Positions 41,869 through 50,661 of a DNA stretch of 64,000 nt are shown piece after piece. Position 1 is the stretch's first letter, and each line of letters starts with the position of its first letter. The notes under the pieces were generated by a model. The model made no database searches. It worked only from the letters and a program-made list of their open reading frames with translations, and was not told the DNA's origin. A program made the position numbers and the translations under genes. The stretch is from an uncultured Prevotella sp. (GTDB lineage: Bacteria > Bacteroidota > Bacteroidia > Bacteroidales > Bacteroidaceae): NCBI GenBank assembly GCA_946186115.1, contig CAMHLV010000001.1, positions 1 through 64,000 on the forward strand. The letters run 5' to 3'.

Positions 41869-43815
41869 TCATACCAAAGTGGCATATTCGCTGCTATATC
41901 TTAACATCTGGTGGGCATAGCTCTCGCAGTAGTTTACCTGTATATCGCAAATATCTCCATTGTCATCGGTAACCGGCAGCAGTTGAGGGTTGATGAAACC
42001 CTTATAGGGAGCCAGATTCAGATGCTTGTAACGTTCAAGAACCTCGTTGTGTAGTTCAGAGTCGATATCCACGGCATATTGTTCAACAAGCTGTCGTGCT
42101 GCCTCATAGTCGCCTTCACTCTTTATGCGCTGTATCTCAGCCAGCAACTGCGCGAAGAGCTGCCGCAGCAAGACATAATCGCTAATGCTAACGAATGTTT
42201 TGCCGTCGTGTTGCTCCAACTTAATGGTGTCAGTGCTGTGGCTGTAACACCAACGGGCAATAAGGGCCCTGTTGCGCATGTGAGCTTCCTCAATCTTTGC
42301 CCCTGGCTGAATACGAATAAGCTGCGTCATGAGGCCATTCATAATATACGAATAATACTCAGCCTTATATGCCTCGCTGTTTGGCAGAAGGTCCAATTCC
42401 ACCAGTTTCTCGTCGGCAATATAATACAATGCAAACAAGTCGGCACGAGCCTCTTCAATGGTATTGCCATAAGCCTTCAATGCATCAGGGTCTGTACCGG
42501 GCAGCAACTGTCCGCTACCATGTCCTAAGCACTCATGCAGGTCGGTATGTAAATCGTCACATGCATCTCCGTAACGTTCTATCATTGAAAGTATTTCAGA
42601 GTCTTTTATAAACTCTTCCTTAAAGCCGTTTCCGTGGGCAGCCTTGTTGTATGCATCGGTGATGTTTGATATGGTAATGCTCTTCGAACCGTATTGAGCT
42701 CTTATCCAGTCGGCATTGGGAAGATTAATGCCTATGGCTGTAGATGGGTACTCGTCACCGCCGAGCATTGCTGCACAGATTGCATTGGCTGTGACACCCT
42801 TCACCTTGGCTTTGCGAAATCTGGGGTCAACTGGAGAATGGTCTTCAAACCACTGCGCATTACGGCTTATTGTCTGAGTGCGCTTGGTGGCTTCCAGATC
42901 TTTGTATTCTACAATACCTTCCCATGAGCCCTTCAGCGCCAACGGGTCGCCATAAACCTCGATGAAACCGTTTACAAAGTCTATCCTGCCATCGTGTTCC
43001 CCGACCCACTCTATGCAGTAATCGTTGAAAAGGCGAAGGTCGCCCGTTATATAATAGTCGATAAGGAGCGTTATAACCTTGTGCTGATGCTCATTCTCGG
43101 CCACTGTCAGCGCTTTCTTCAACCAATATACTATATGATTTATAGCGTTGGCGTAGCGCCCTTTGGCCGACCACACCTCCTCGTGGATTTCACCATCGCG
43201 CTTCACCAGTGTAGAGTTCAATCCGTAAGAAACAGGTTCCTTATCGTCACCTGCAGCATCCTTCAGATTCTGGTAGTAGCTTTCTGCCTCCTGCTGGGTA
43301 ACACCATCGTAGAAGTTGCATGCTGATGTAAGCAGTAGGTCTTCACCGTCAGCCTTGTTTACACGCTTCGGAAGCACTGTCGAGTCGAAAATCACAGGGA
43401 ACAGTTCCTTACACATCTGCTCCACAGTCTCTCCTGAGCGTAGCGGCAGACGACAGGGGGCAACAGTCTCTATCATCTTCGTAAGATACTGCTGGTTAAA
43501 CCCTGGGACGAATTTCTCGCAGCCGTAATGATGGTAGATTCCATTTGAGAACCAGATACGCTTAAGATACACCTCAAGGGCACGGAAGTCTTCGCTCTCT
43601 CGGTCGATAGTCATATCTGTATATACAGCCTCCAGCATCTTGCGAATCCGGAGGTTGTAACGTCCAAACTGATCGAAGGTAATGTCGCGCCCGTAAAGGG
43701 TTGCCTTCGAAAGATAATAGATAAGGGTTTTCTGTGACAACGACAATTGCTCAAATCCGTTTAACCGGTATCTGAGCAATTGTAAGTCCGCAAAGCGTTC
43801 GTCTGAATAGTTCAT
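41869..43815 (-). CDS. M49 family zinc peptidase (dipeptidyl peptidase III)
   Basis: 648 residues. The unusual six-residue zinc motif HECLGH (near residue 428) followed by EEARAD (near 455) is the hallmark of DPP III, where the ligands are two His and a distant Glu. No signal peptide, so cytoplasmic; it releases dipeptides from the N-terminus of small peptides. Bacteroides homologues are of similar length (about 675). It overlaps the AraC-type regulator gene by ATGA. Confidence 0.93.
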   Translation of the reverse strand: MNYSDERFADLQLLRYRLNGFEQLSLSQKTLIYYLSKATLYGRDITFDQFGRYNLRIRKMLEAVYTDMTIDRESEDFRALEVYLKRIWFSNGIYHHYGCEKFVPGFNQQYLTKMIETVAPCRLPLRSGETVEQMCKELFPVIFDSTVLPKRVNKADGEDLLLTSACNFYDGVTQQEAESYYQNLKDAAGDDKEPVSYGLNSTLVKRDGEIHEEVWSAKGRYANAINHIVYWLKKALTVAENEHQHKVITLLIDYYITGDLRLFNDYCIEWVGEHDGRIDFVNGFIEVYGDPLALKGSWEGIVEYKDLEATKRTQTISRNAQWFEDHSPVDPRFRKAKVKGVTANAICAAMLGGDEYPSTAIGINLPNADWIRAQYGSKSITISNITDAYNKAAHGNGFKEEFIKDSEILSMIERYGDACDDLHTDLHECLGHGSGQLLPGTDPDALKAYGNTIEEARADLFALYYIADEKLVELDLLPNSEAYKAEYYSYIMNGLMTQLIRIQPGAKIEEAHMRNRALIARWCYSHSTDTIKLEQHDGKTFVSISDYVLLRQLFAQLLAEIQRIKSEGDYEAARQLVEQYAVDIDSELHNEVLERYKHLNLAPYKGFINPQLLPVTDDNGDICDIQVNYCESYAHQMLRYSSEYATLV

Positions 43816-44285
43816 GGCTTAGCTCTCTTCCTGCCGTTTTTCCGATGACCCCTCATATCCTCTGCTGGGTGCTGTTGAAGCTGCTGGGCACGGTATTCGC
43901 GCGGAGTCATATTCATAATTCTGTAGAAGGAGGCATAGAACGACTGCCTGTTGGCAAAGCCGACCATGTCACTAACATCCTCCATACGCATGTCCTGATA
44001 CCTCCTGTCAACAAGAATTGCCCTGGCCTCCTCAATGCGATAACTGTTAACCAGCGAAGTGTAGTTCATGTGGAACCTCACATTTACCACCGCAGAGATG
44101 TAGCGCGTGTTAGTGCCGAGGTCTTCAGCAAGCTTCTTGGCAGAATAGTTCTTGTCTTTGTACTTCTTCTCCATGACGAGGATACGAAGAATCTTTTCCT
44201 TCATCTCATCCATGAGTCTCGGACTCACCAGGGTGCGATAAACGGCCTCTTTTTCTTTTTTCTCAATGATGTTGTACTTTGCCAT
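43812..44285 (-). CDS. AraC-type helix-turn-helix regulator
   Basis: 157 residues from ATG 44285; the upstream part of the track ORF (starting at 44432) is low-complexity Lys/Phe sequence across a promoter and is rejected. The two HTH motifs of the AraC fold are visible: YSAKKLAEDLGTNTRYISAVVNVRFHMNYTSLVNSYRI and MEDVSDMVGFANRQSFYASFYRIMNMTPREYR. There is no sensor domain beyond ~45 residues at the N-terminus, so it may be controlled by abundance or be part of a two-component set elsewhere. It overlaps the peptidase start by 4 bp. Confidence 0.85.
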   Translation of the reverse strand: MAKYNIIEKKEKEAVYRTLVSPRLMDEMKEKILRILVMEKKYKDKNYSAKKLAEDLGTNTRYISAVVNVRFHMNYTSLVNSYRIEEARAILVDRRYQDMRMEDVSDMVGFANRQSFYASFYRIMNMTPREYRAQQLQQHPAEDMRGHRKNGRKRAKP

Positions 44286-44318
44286 AGCATCGATTAATTT
44301 ATTTTTTATTCTCGGTTG

Positions 44319-44326
44319 CAAATATA
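44319..44326 (-). promoter_or_regulatory. -7 box of promoter for the AraC-type/M49 operon
   Basis: Reverse strand TATATTTG, giving a leader of about 28 bases to ATG 44285 and supporting that start. Confidence 0.7.
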
Positions 44327-44680
44327 CAAAAAAAATTCGACAAATCAAACTTTTTTTCAAAAATTCTTTTAAACTCTTCGATTTTTCTCTTTTTTTAGGA
44401 TTCTTTTTTAATAAAAAAGGACAACAGCACAAATGTCAAGACCCCTTTTTATGTGCAATTTCATTCATTTCATCAAATTAAAGAATCTTTAATCTTTTGC
44501 ATGTTGCTTCATTATCATATCGACTTGTCTAAATAATATAATGTTTATACATATTATAAATAAATATAGTACTTGCGAAGAAGGTACGGATATTTTTTTA
44601 ACCATCATCTGTCATAGGCATTAGTATGAAACATAGAAAAAATAACAAGAGAAAAATTTTGCTCTTTGCCTGCTTCTTTG
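44327..44680. other. AT-rich intergenic region between two divergent promoters
   Basis: The 430-bp gap between the AraC-type gene and the aminotransferase has a promoter at each end. The middle is very AT-rich with long A and T runs. I see no ORF, RNA gene or strong hairpin; a weak AAAAAGG/CCTTTTT pairing lies at about 44417-44450. It could be an upstream A-tract element. Confidence 0.55.
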
Positions 44681-44688
44681 TACCTTTG
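44681..44688 (+). promoter_or_regulatory. -7 box of promoter for the aminotransferase gene
   Basis: TACCTTTG, with TTTTGCTCTTTGCC further upstream as a -33-like stretch. The predicted leader to ATG 44716 is about 21 bases. Confidence 0.75.
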
Positions 44689-44715
44689 CAGGCGATTTAC
44701 GTAAATTAGACTAAG

Positions 44716-45918
44716 ATGCCGGAAATTTCAATTCGCGGACTGGAGATGCCTGAGTCGCCTATCAGGAAACTTGCGCCACTGGCCGCAGCAGCAAAAAAGC
44801 GTGGTACTAAAGTGTACCACCTGAACATCGGACAGCCTGACCTGCCAACGCCACAGGTAGGACTGGATGCTCTGAAACAAATCGACCGAGAGATTCTGGA
44901 GTATTCACCATCGCAGGGCTACCTTAGCTACCGCGAGAAGTTGGTTGACTACTACGCGAAATATAATATCAATGTAACTGCAGATGACATCATCATTACT
45001 TCGGGAGGTTCCGAAGCGGTGTTGTTTGCTTTCCTGTCGTGCCTTAATCCAGGCGACGAAATAATCGTGCCAGAACCTGCCTATGCCAACTACATGGCGT
45101 TTGCAATATCGGCTGGTGCAAAGATACGCACAATAGCAACTACCATAGAAGAGGGCTTCTCGCTGCCGAAGGTGGAGAAATTTGAAGAACTCATAAACGA
45201 CCGTACCCGGGCTATCATGATATGCAACCCGAACAATCCAACAGGATATCTTTATACACGCCGCGAGATGCAGCAGATTCGGGATATGGTAAAGAAATAC
45301 GATCTTTATCTATTCTCCGACGAAGTGTATCGCGAGTATATCTATACGGGGTCGCCATATATCTCGGCATGTCATTTAGAAGGCATCGAGCAGAATGTAA
45401 TACTGATTGACTCGGTGTCGAAACGATACTCTGAATGCGGCATCCGTGTGGGTGCATTGATAACGAAGAATGCCGAGGTGCGCAAGGCCGTGATGAAATT
45501 CTGTCAAGCCCGCCTTTCCCCACCCCTCATCGGACAGATTGTGGCCGAGGCTTCGCTCGATGCTCCCGAGGAATATCTTCGTGATGTATATGATGAGTAC
45601 GTGGAGCGCCGTAAGTGTCTCATTGACGGTTTGAACCGCATTCCTGGCGTATATTCACCTATCCCCATGGGTGCTTTCTATACGGTTGCCAAACTGCCTG
45701 TTGACGATGCAGAGAAGTTCTGTCGCTGGTGTCTGGCAGACTTTGAGTATGAGGGTGAGACGGTGATGATGGCTCCTGCCGCAGGTTTCTACACTACTCC
45801 AGGGGCAGGCATCAATCAGGTGCGCATAGCCTATGTGCTGAAGAAGAAAGACCTTGAGCGGGCTCTCATCGTATTGCGCAAGGCACTGGAGGCTTATCCC
45901 GGCAGAAAAGACGATTGA
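44716..45918 (+). CDS. Class I/II pyridoxal-phosphate aminotransferase (aspartate aminotransferase-like)
   Basis: 400 residues. Features: NIGQPDLPTP near the N-terminus, ITSGGSEAVLFAF, CNPNNPTGYLYTRREM, SDEVYREYIYTG (Asp and Tyr that hold the cofactor), the PLP lysine in DSVSKRYSECGIRVG, and the Arg in INQVRIAYVL for the substrate carboxylate. It transfers amino groups between amino and keto acids in the cytoplasm; the amino-acid preference is not evident. It lies 53 bp before the permease gene. Confidence 0.92.
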   Translation: MPEISIRGLEMPESPIRKLAPLAAAAKKRGTKVYHLNIGQPDLPTPQVGLDALKQIDREILEYSPSQGYLSYREKLVDYYAKYNINVTADDIIITSGGSEAVLFAFLSCLNPGDEIIVPEPAYANYMAFAISAGAKIRTIATTIEEGFSLPKVEKFEELINDRTRAIMICNPNNPTGYLYTRREMQQIRDMVKKYDLYLFSDEVYREYIYTGSPYISACHLEGIEQNVILIDSVSKRYSECGIRVGALITKNAEVRKAVMKFCQARLSPPLIGQIVAEASLDAPEEYLRDVYDEYVERRKCLIDGLNRIPGVYSPIPMGAFYTVAKLPVDDAEKFCRWCLADFEYEGETVMMAPAAGFYTTPGAGINQVRIAYVLKKKDLERALIVLRKALEAYPGRKDD

Positions 45919-45971
45919 TAGAGTTTTGAGTTTATAGGTTCATATTATTATATAGGTATATAGTTTAAGAG

Positions 45972-47219
45972 TTGAATCTTCCTCTATTCATAGCTCGAAA
46001 GATATATGGGGCCGATGGCAACCGTCGTGAGGTAAGCCGTCCGGCCATACGCATAGCCACCATAGGCATTGCCATAGGTATTGCCGTGATGATTATCACC
46101 GTAAGTGTTGTGTTTGGGTTTAAGCATAGCATTCGCGACAAAGTGGCTGGCTTCGGCAGTCATATTCAAGTGATGAACTTTCTCTCTGCCGACGAAGCGA
46201 TACCTGCCCCCATCTGCATCAGCGATTCGCTGATGAAAGAGATCAAGAGCATACCTGGTGTAAAACATGCCGAGCGTTACACAGCTGCCCACGGCATACT
46301 GAAGACCGATGCCGACTTTTTGGGCGTGGCTTTTAAGGGCATTGGCGAAGACTATGACACAAATTTCCTGAAAGCCAACCTGGTTGATGGAGAAACACCT
46401 CATTTCTCAACAACTAATTCCGATTACCACCTGCTTGTTTCGCGCATGATTGCCGACAAGTTAGGCTTAAAGGTTGGTGACCGTGTGTTTGCCTATTTCA
46501 TTGGCAACGACGACGTCAGAGCACGCAAATTCACAGTCAATGGCATTTACCAGACCAACATGACACAGTTTGACGAAACGCTGTGCTTTACCGACTATAC
46601 TATTCCCATAAAGCTAAACGGTTGGGAAGCAGACCAATGCTCAGGAGTAGAAGTACTGGTAGAAGATTTCGATAAAATCAACGAGACGGCCCTGCATTTC
46701 ACAAACCGCATAAGCCGTAATGTTGACAAGTATGGCGAAACTATCATATCACAAACTATTTACGAAGGTTATCCGCAAATATTCTCATGGCTATCGTTGC
46801 TCGACATCAATGTATGGATAATACTGATACTGATGGTTTGTGTGGCCGGTTTTACGATGATTAGCGGACTGCTCATTATCATACTGGAACGCACACAGAT
46901 GATAGGAGTGCTGAAAGCGCTCGGCATGCGAAACAGTATGGTGCGCCACACCTTCCTGTGGTTTGCCGTATTCATTATAGGACGAGGGCTGGTTGTGGGC
47001 AACATACTCGGCATAGGTCTTGTACTGCTGCAGCAACACTTCGGGATAGTACACCTCGACCCTGCCAACTACTACGTTGACACTGCTCCTGTAGAGCTGA
47101 ACATACTAGTGGTGGTGGCTCTGAATATTGCAACCCTTATAATCTCTGTCTTTGTACTCATAGCGCCAAGTTTCCTCATATCACACATACATCCGGCACG
47201 GTCGATGAGATACGAATAA
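45972..47219 (+). CDS. LolC/FtsX-type ABC transporter permease
   Basis: 415 residues starting at a TTG codon; MNLPLFIARKIYG is the expected N-terminus of this family and no ATG lies near. One N-terminal membrane helix (IRIATIGIAIGIAVMIITVSVVFGFK), a periplasmic MacB-like domain (about 55-265), then three C-terminal helices: WIILILMVCVAGFTMISGLLIII, FLWFAVFIIGRGLVVGNILGIG and LNILVVVALNIATLIISVFVLI. This is the lipoprotein-releasing permease layout. No ATPase or partner gene is adjacent, so its LolD must be encoded elsewhere. Confidence 0.87.
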   Translation: MNLPLFIARKIYGADGNRREVSRPAIRIATIGIAIGIAVMIITVSVVFGFKHSIRDKVAGFGSHIQVMNFLSADEAIPAPICISDSLMKEIKSIPGVKHAERYTAAHGILKTDADFLGVAFKGIGEDYDTNFLKANLVDGETPHFSTTNSDYHLLVSRMIADKLGLKVGDRVFAYFIGNDDVRARKFTVNGIYQTNMTQFDETLCFTDYTIPIKLNGWEADQCSGVEVLVEDFDKINETALHFTNRISRNVDKYGETIISQTIYEGYPQIFSWLSLLDINVWIILILMVCVAGFTMISGLLIIILERTQMIGVLKALGMRNSMVRHTFLWFAVFIIGRGLVVGNILGIGLVLLQQHFGIVHLDPANYYVDTAPVELNILVVVALNIATLIISVFVLIAPSFLISHIHPARSMRYE

Positions 47220-47259
47220 CGAAACAGAAAAGACATTTCACCTATTAAATCATAATAAT

Positions 47260-48846
47260 ATGAAACTGAATGACATACTGGGAGGACAGTTAAATCCTGC
47301 TGAATGGGAGGCCAAAGGATACGAGCTTCCCAAGTTTGATATTGAGAAAATCAGAGAGAAGACAGCAAAGGAGCCTACATGGGTTCACTTTGGCGGAGGA
47401 AACATCTTCCGTGCTTTTCCTGCTGCTATCCTCAATGATGCACTGAACACTGGCAAGTATGACAGAGGTGTCATCGTTGCCGAAACCTTTGACTACGAAG
47501 TGGTTGACAAGGCTTATGCGCCTTATAACAACCTCTCGCTTCTTGTCAGCCTGCAGAGCACAGGTACAATAGAGAAAAAAGTTATTGCCAGCGTTACCGA
47601 GGCGCTGAAGGCCGACCCACAGTTTCCTGACTGGCAGCGACTGACAGAAATATTCCGTAATCCTTCACTTCAGATGATTTCATTCACCATCACTGAAAAA
47701 GGATATACATACAATGATGCCGATCTGGCACGCGGACTGAGTCCTGTATTTGCAATGGGTAAAGTTTGCGCCCTGCTGTTAGAGAGATACAAGGCAGGCG
47801 AGTTGCCACTCACAGTGCAGTCTATGGACAACTGTTCACACAATGGCGACAAGGTAAAAGCCGGTGTGATGGCATACGCAGAGCGATGGGTAAGCGACGG
47901 ATTGGTTCCAGCATCTTTCCTCGACTACCTTAAGAACGAGAAGAAGATTACATTCCCTTGGTCGATGATCGACAAGATAACCCCCCGCCCACACGTCAAG
48001 GTAAAGGAACTTCTTGCCAACGACGGCTTCGAGGATAATGATTATATAGAGACCGAGAAGCACACATTTACTGCTCCATTTGTAAATGCCGAAGAGGTGC
48101 AGTATCTTGTCATCGAAGATAACTACACCAATGGCCGTCCCCCACTCGACCTTGGTGGAGCACTCTATACTACACGCGAAACAGTTGACAAGGTGGAGAC
48201 GATGAAAGTCACCACATGCTTGAATCCCCTTCACACTGCGATGAGTATCTTCGGATGCATGTTGGGATACACCCTCATCAGCGCAGAAATGGCCGACGAA
48301 GACTTACGCCCATTCATACAAAAGATAGGTTACATTGAGGCTATGCCTGTGGTAACCGACCCTGGCGTACTCAATCCATACGAGTTCATCGGTGCCGTCA
48401 TCAACCGCCGTCTGCCAAATCCCTTCATGCCTGACGCACCACAGCGAATAGCAATGGATACCAGTCAGAAATTACCTATTCGCTTCGGTGAGACTATTAA
48501 GAAGTATTTGGCTCGCGGCCTCGACATGTCGAACCTGATACTCATACCGCTTACCCTAGCTGGATATGCACGCTATCTGAAAGGTATCAAGGATGATGGC
48601 ACAACTTTCGAACCATCCCCTGACCCAATGCTCAGCGAACTGCAGGCCATTGTTGCTCCTCTTGAAATCGGCAAGGCAGAACAAGACTGGAGTTGTCTGA
48701 AGAAGCTTTACTCACGTAAGGATGTCTTTGGACTTGATCTTTACGAGGCAGGACTTGGCGAACAGATAGAGGGTATGGTCAAGGAATTATATGCCGGAAC
48801 GGGTGCAGTACGTGCAACATTGCATCATTACGTACATGCAAGATAA
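47260..48846 (+). CDS. Mannitol/mannonate dehydrogenase family oxidoreductase (UxuB-like)
   Basis: 528 residues. N-terminal Rossmann region (WVHFGGGNIFRAFPAA), MDNCSHNGDKVK equivalent to the conserved CDNxxxNG segment, IDKITPRPH (IDRITP-type motif) and TTCLNPLHTAMSIFGCMLGY with the His of the C-terminal catalytic domain. The family interconverts polyols or uronates with ketoses using NAD(H). It is longer than E. coli UxuB (486) and the substrate, fructuronate/mannonate or mannitol, cannot be settled. It is 40 bp after the permease and is followed by a terminator. Confidence 0.85.
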   Translation: MKLNDILGGQLNPAEWEAKGYELPKFDIEKIREKTAKEPTWVHFGGGNIFRAFPAAILNDALNTGKYDRGVIVAETFDYEVVDKAYAPYNNLSLLVSLQSTGTIEKKVIASVTEALKADPQFPDWQRLTEIFRNPSLQMISFTITEKGYTYNDADLARGLSPVFAMGKVCALLLERYKAGELPLTVQSMDNCSHNGDKVKAGVMAYAERWVSDGLVPASFLDYLKNEKKITFPWSMIDKITPRPHVKVKELLANDGFEDNDYIETEKHTFTAPFVNAEEVQYLVIEDNYTNGRPPLDLGGALYTTRETVDKVETMKVTTCLNPLHTAMSIFGCMLGYTLISAEMADEDLRPFIQKIGYIEAMPVVTDPGVLNPYEFIGAVINRRLPNPFMPDAPQRIAMDTSQKLPIRFGETIKKYLARGLDMSNLILIPLTLAGYARYLKGIKDDGTTFEPSPDPMLSELQAIVAPLEIGKAEQDWSCLKKLYSRKDVFGLDLYEAGLGEQIEGMVKELYAGTGAVRATLHHYVHAR

Positions 48847-48880
48847 CAAAGAATCGTCATTAATAGCAAATAATAAACTA

Positions 48881-48917
48881 AAGACTGACAAAATAGTTAA
48901 TTTTGTCAGTCTTTTCA
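48881..48917 (+). terminator. Terminator after the UxuB-like gene
   Basis: Perfect 14-bp stem AAGACTGACAAAAT / ATTTTGTCAGTCTT with loop AGTTA, followed by TTC. It is AT-rich but long. Confidence 0.85.
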
Positions 48918-48987
48918 CATTTCAACCGTTAAATTCTAACAGCCGTTAAGCATTAGGGTGAAAGTGTTAAATTGCGACAAATATTTA

Positions 48988-49000
48988 TGACATTTTGTCA
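48988..49000. promoter_or_regulatory. Inverted repeat upstream of htrA, possible operator
   Basis: TGACA-TTT-TGTCA is an exact inverted repeat ending 20 bp before the -7 box, at the -33 position. A wider GACAAA...TTTGTC pairing surrounds it (48976-49000). It could be a regulator site or an alternative sigma element for stress control. Confidence 0.5.
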
Positions 49001-49019
49001 GTATTCCGATTTTTGCCCC

Positions 49020-49027
49020 TATATTTG
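49020..49027 (+). promoter_or_regulatory. -7 box of htrA promoter
   Basis: TATATTTG, 56 bp before the ATG at 49083. Confidence 0.7.
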
Positions 49028-49082
49028 CACTCGATTTAAGCAAACAGCATAATATTAACATTAAAAAAAATAGTAAGAAATT

Positions 49083-50555
49083 ATGAGAAAGATTGCAAAC
49101 ACCCTAATGCCCGGTATTCTGATGTTGGTTGTAGCCTTTTCGGCAGCATCATGCAACAAGACACAAGCCGCTCCTGCAGCAGCCGCAGCAGCACCGGGAC
49201 AACCCGTTGATCTGACCTACGCAGCAGAGAAAGCTCTGCCATCAGTAGTTTACATCAAGTCAGTGACCAATTCCAAGACTCAGACAGTGGAGTATAGCGA
49301 CCCGTTTGAGGACTTCTTCTCAGACCCATTCGGAGGTTTCTTCGGACGTGGACAGGGCAACAACAATGGCAAGCGCCAGCGCCAGGTTCAGACTCCTAAG
49401 CGTGCCGCAGCAGGCTCTGGTGTCATTATCTCGGCCGACGGATACATTGTCACCAACAATCACGTGGTGGACGGAGCTGATGAACTGACCGTTACGCTGA
49501 ATGAGAACTCAAAAGAATATTCTGCCCGTATCATCGGTGCAGATGCCACCACCGACCTGGCTCTTATCAAGATTGACGCCAAGAATCTGCCTGCTATAGC
49601 TATCGCCAACTCGGATGATGCTAAGGTAGGTGAATGGGTACTGGCTATCGGCAATCCGCTCGGACTGAATAATACCGTAACAGCAGGTATTGTCTCGGCT
49701 AAGGCCCGCTCTATGGGTCAGGGCGTAAGTTCGATGATTCAGACCGACGCAGCCATCAACCAAGGAAACTCAGGAGGTGCATTGGTCAATACCCGTGGTG
49801 AGCTTATCGGAATCAATGCAATGCTGGCATCTCCCACTGGCTCTAATATCGGTTATGGCTTTGCCATCCCAACTGCTATTATGAATAAGGCTGTTGAAGA
49901 CTTCAAGAAGTATGGCAGTTACCAGCGCGCCATGATTGGTATTCAGGGTGGCAGCGTGAAGGACTATGTCGACGCTATGAAGGATCAGGATAAGGAAGTT
50001 AAAGACTTCGGAACTATGGAAGGTGTGCGTATCGACAAGGTCGTTGACGACGGCGCCGCTGCCGATGCTGACATGCAGTCAGACGACGTAATCACCGAGG
50101 TTGACGGCAAGAAAGTGAAGACCATGGGCGACCTGCAGGCTATCATTGCTCAGAAGCGTCCTGGCGATAAAGTCAACGTGAAGTTCATGCGCAACAAGAA
50201 AGAGAAGAGCGCTACTCTGACTCTGAAGAATGCACAGGGCAACACCAAGGTTGTGAAAGATGCAGACCTTGACGTACTGGGAGGCCAGTTCCGCCAGATT
50301 ACAGACTCTCAGAAGAAGGAATTACAGATAGCCTACGGACTCCAAGTGCTGAAGGTGAGTGGAGGTAAGCTGAAAGAGGCCGGTATTCCTCAAGGCTTCA
50401 TCATCCAGCGTGTCAACGACGAAGCCATCAAGACTATCGACGACCTTGCATCTGCTGTAAAGAAGGCATCGACATCTAAGGAGCCCGTACTCTATATCCA
50501 GGGTATCTTCCCGACAGGAAAGAAAGCATACTACGCTGTTGCCCTTCAAGACTGA
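49083..50555 (+). CDS. HtrA/DegP-type periplasmic serine protease
   Basis: 490 residues. Lipoprotein-type signal (LMLVVAFSAASCNKTQ), so it is probably membrane-anchored in the periplasm. Protease domain with His in VTNNHVVDG (near 124), Asp in TTDLALIK (near 156) and Ser in NQGNSGGAL (near 229), followed by two PDZ domains, the first about 285-385 and the second about 395-485. It degrades misfolded envelope proteins. A Gly/Asn-rich loop (FGRGQGNNNGKRQRQ) precedes the core. The promoter has an inverted repeat consistent with stress regulation. Confidence 0.94.
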   Translation: MRKIANTLMPGILMLVVAFSAASCNKTQAAPAAAAAAPGQPVDLTYAAEKALPSVVYIKSVTNSKTQTVEYSDPFEDFFSDPFGGFFGRGQGNNNGKRQRQVQTPKRAAAGSGVIISADGYIVTNNHVVDGADELTVTLNENSKEYSARIIGADATTDLALIKIDAKNLPAIAIANSDDAKVGEWVLAIGNPLGLNNTVTAGIVSAKARSMGQGVSSMIQTDAAINQGNSGGALVNTRGELIGINAMLASPTGSNIGYGFAIPTAIMNKAVEDFKKYGSYQRAMIGIQGGSVKDYVDAMKDQDKEVKDFGTMEGVRIDKVVDDGAAADADMQSDDVITEVDGKKVKTMGDLQAIIAQKRPGDKVNVKFMRNKKEKSATLTLKNAQGNTKVVKDADLDVLGGQFRQITDSQKKELQIAYGLQVLKVSGGKLKEAGIPQGFIIQRVNDEAIKTIDDLASAVKKASTSKEPVLYIQGIFPTGKKAYYAVALQD

Positions 50556-50582
50556 TAACAGCCCAGTCGAAAGCATAAACTA

Positions 50583-50636
50583 AATACAGGCAGTCACTTC
50601 TGATAATCAAAAGAAAGTGTCTGCCTGTATTCTTTG
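50583..50636. terminator. Bidirectional terminator between htrA and the GH25 gene
   Basis: AATACAGGCAG-T-CACTT...AAGTG-T-CTGCCTGTATT forms a long, nearly perfect stem of about 16 bp, then TCTTTG. It can serve both converging transcripts. Confidence 0.85.
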
Positions 50637-50661
50637 TATAGAGTTGAGATAACTTACAGAT

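Noticed and set aside
44286-44432. N-terminal extension of the AraC-type gene in the ORF track
   Set aside because: It crosses the TATATTTG promoter and is low-complexity Lys/Phe sequence; ATG 44285 fits better.
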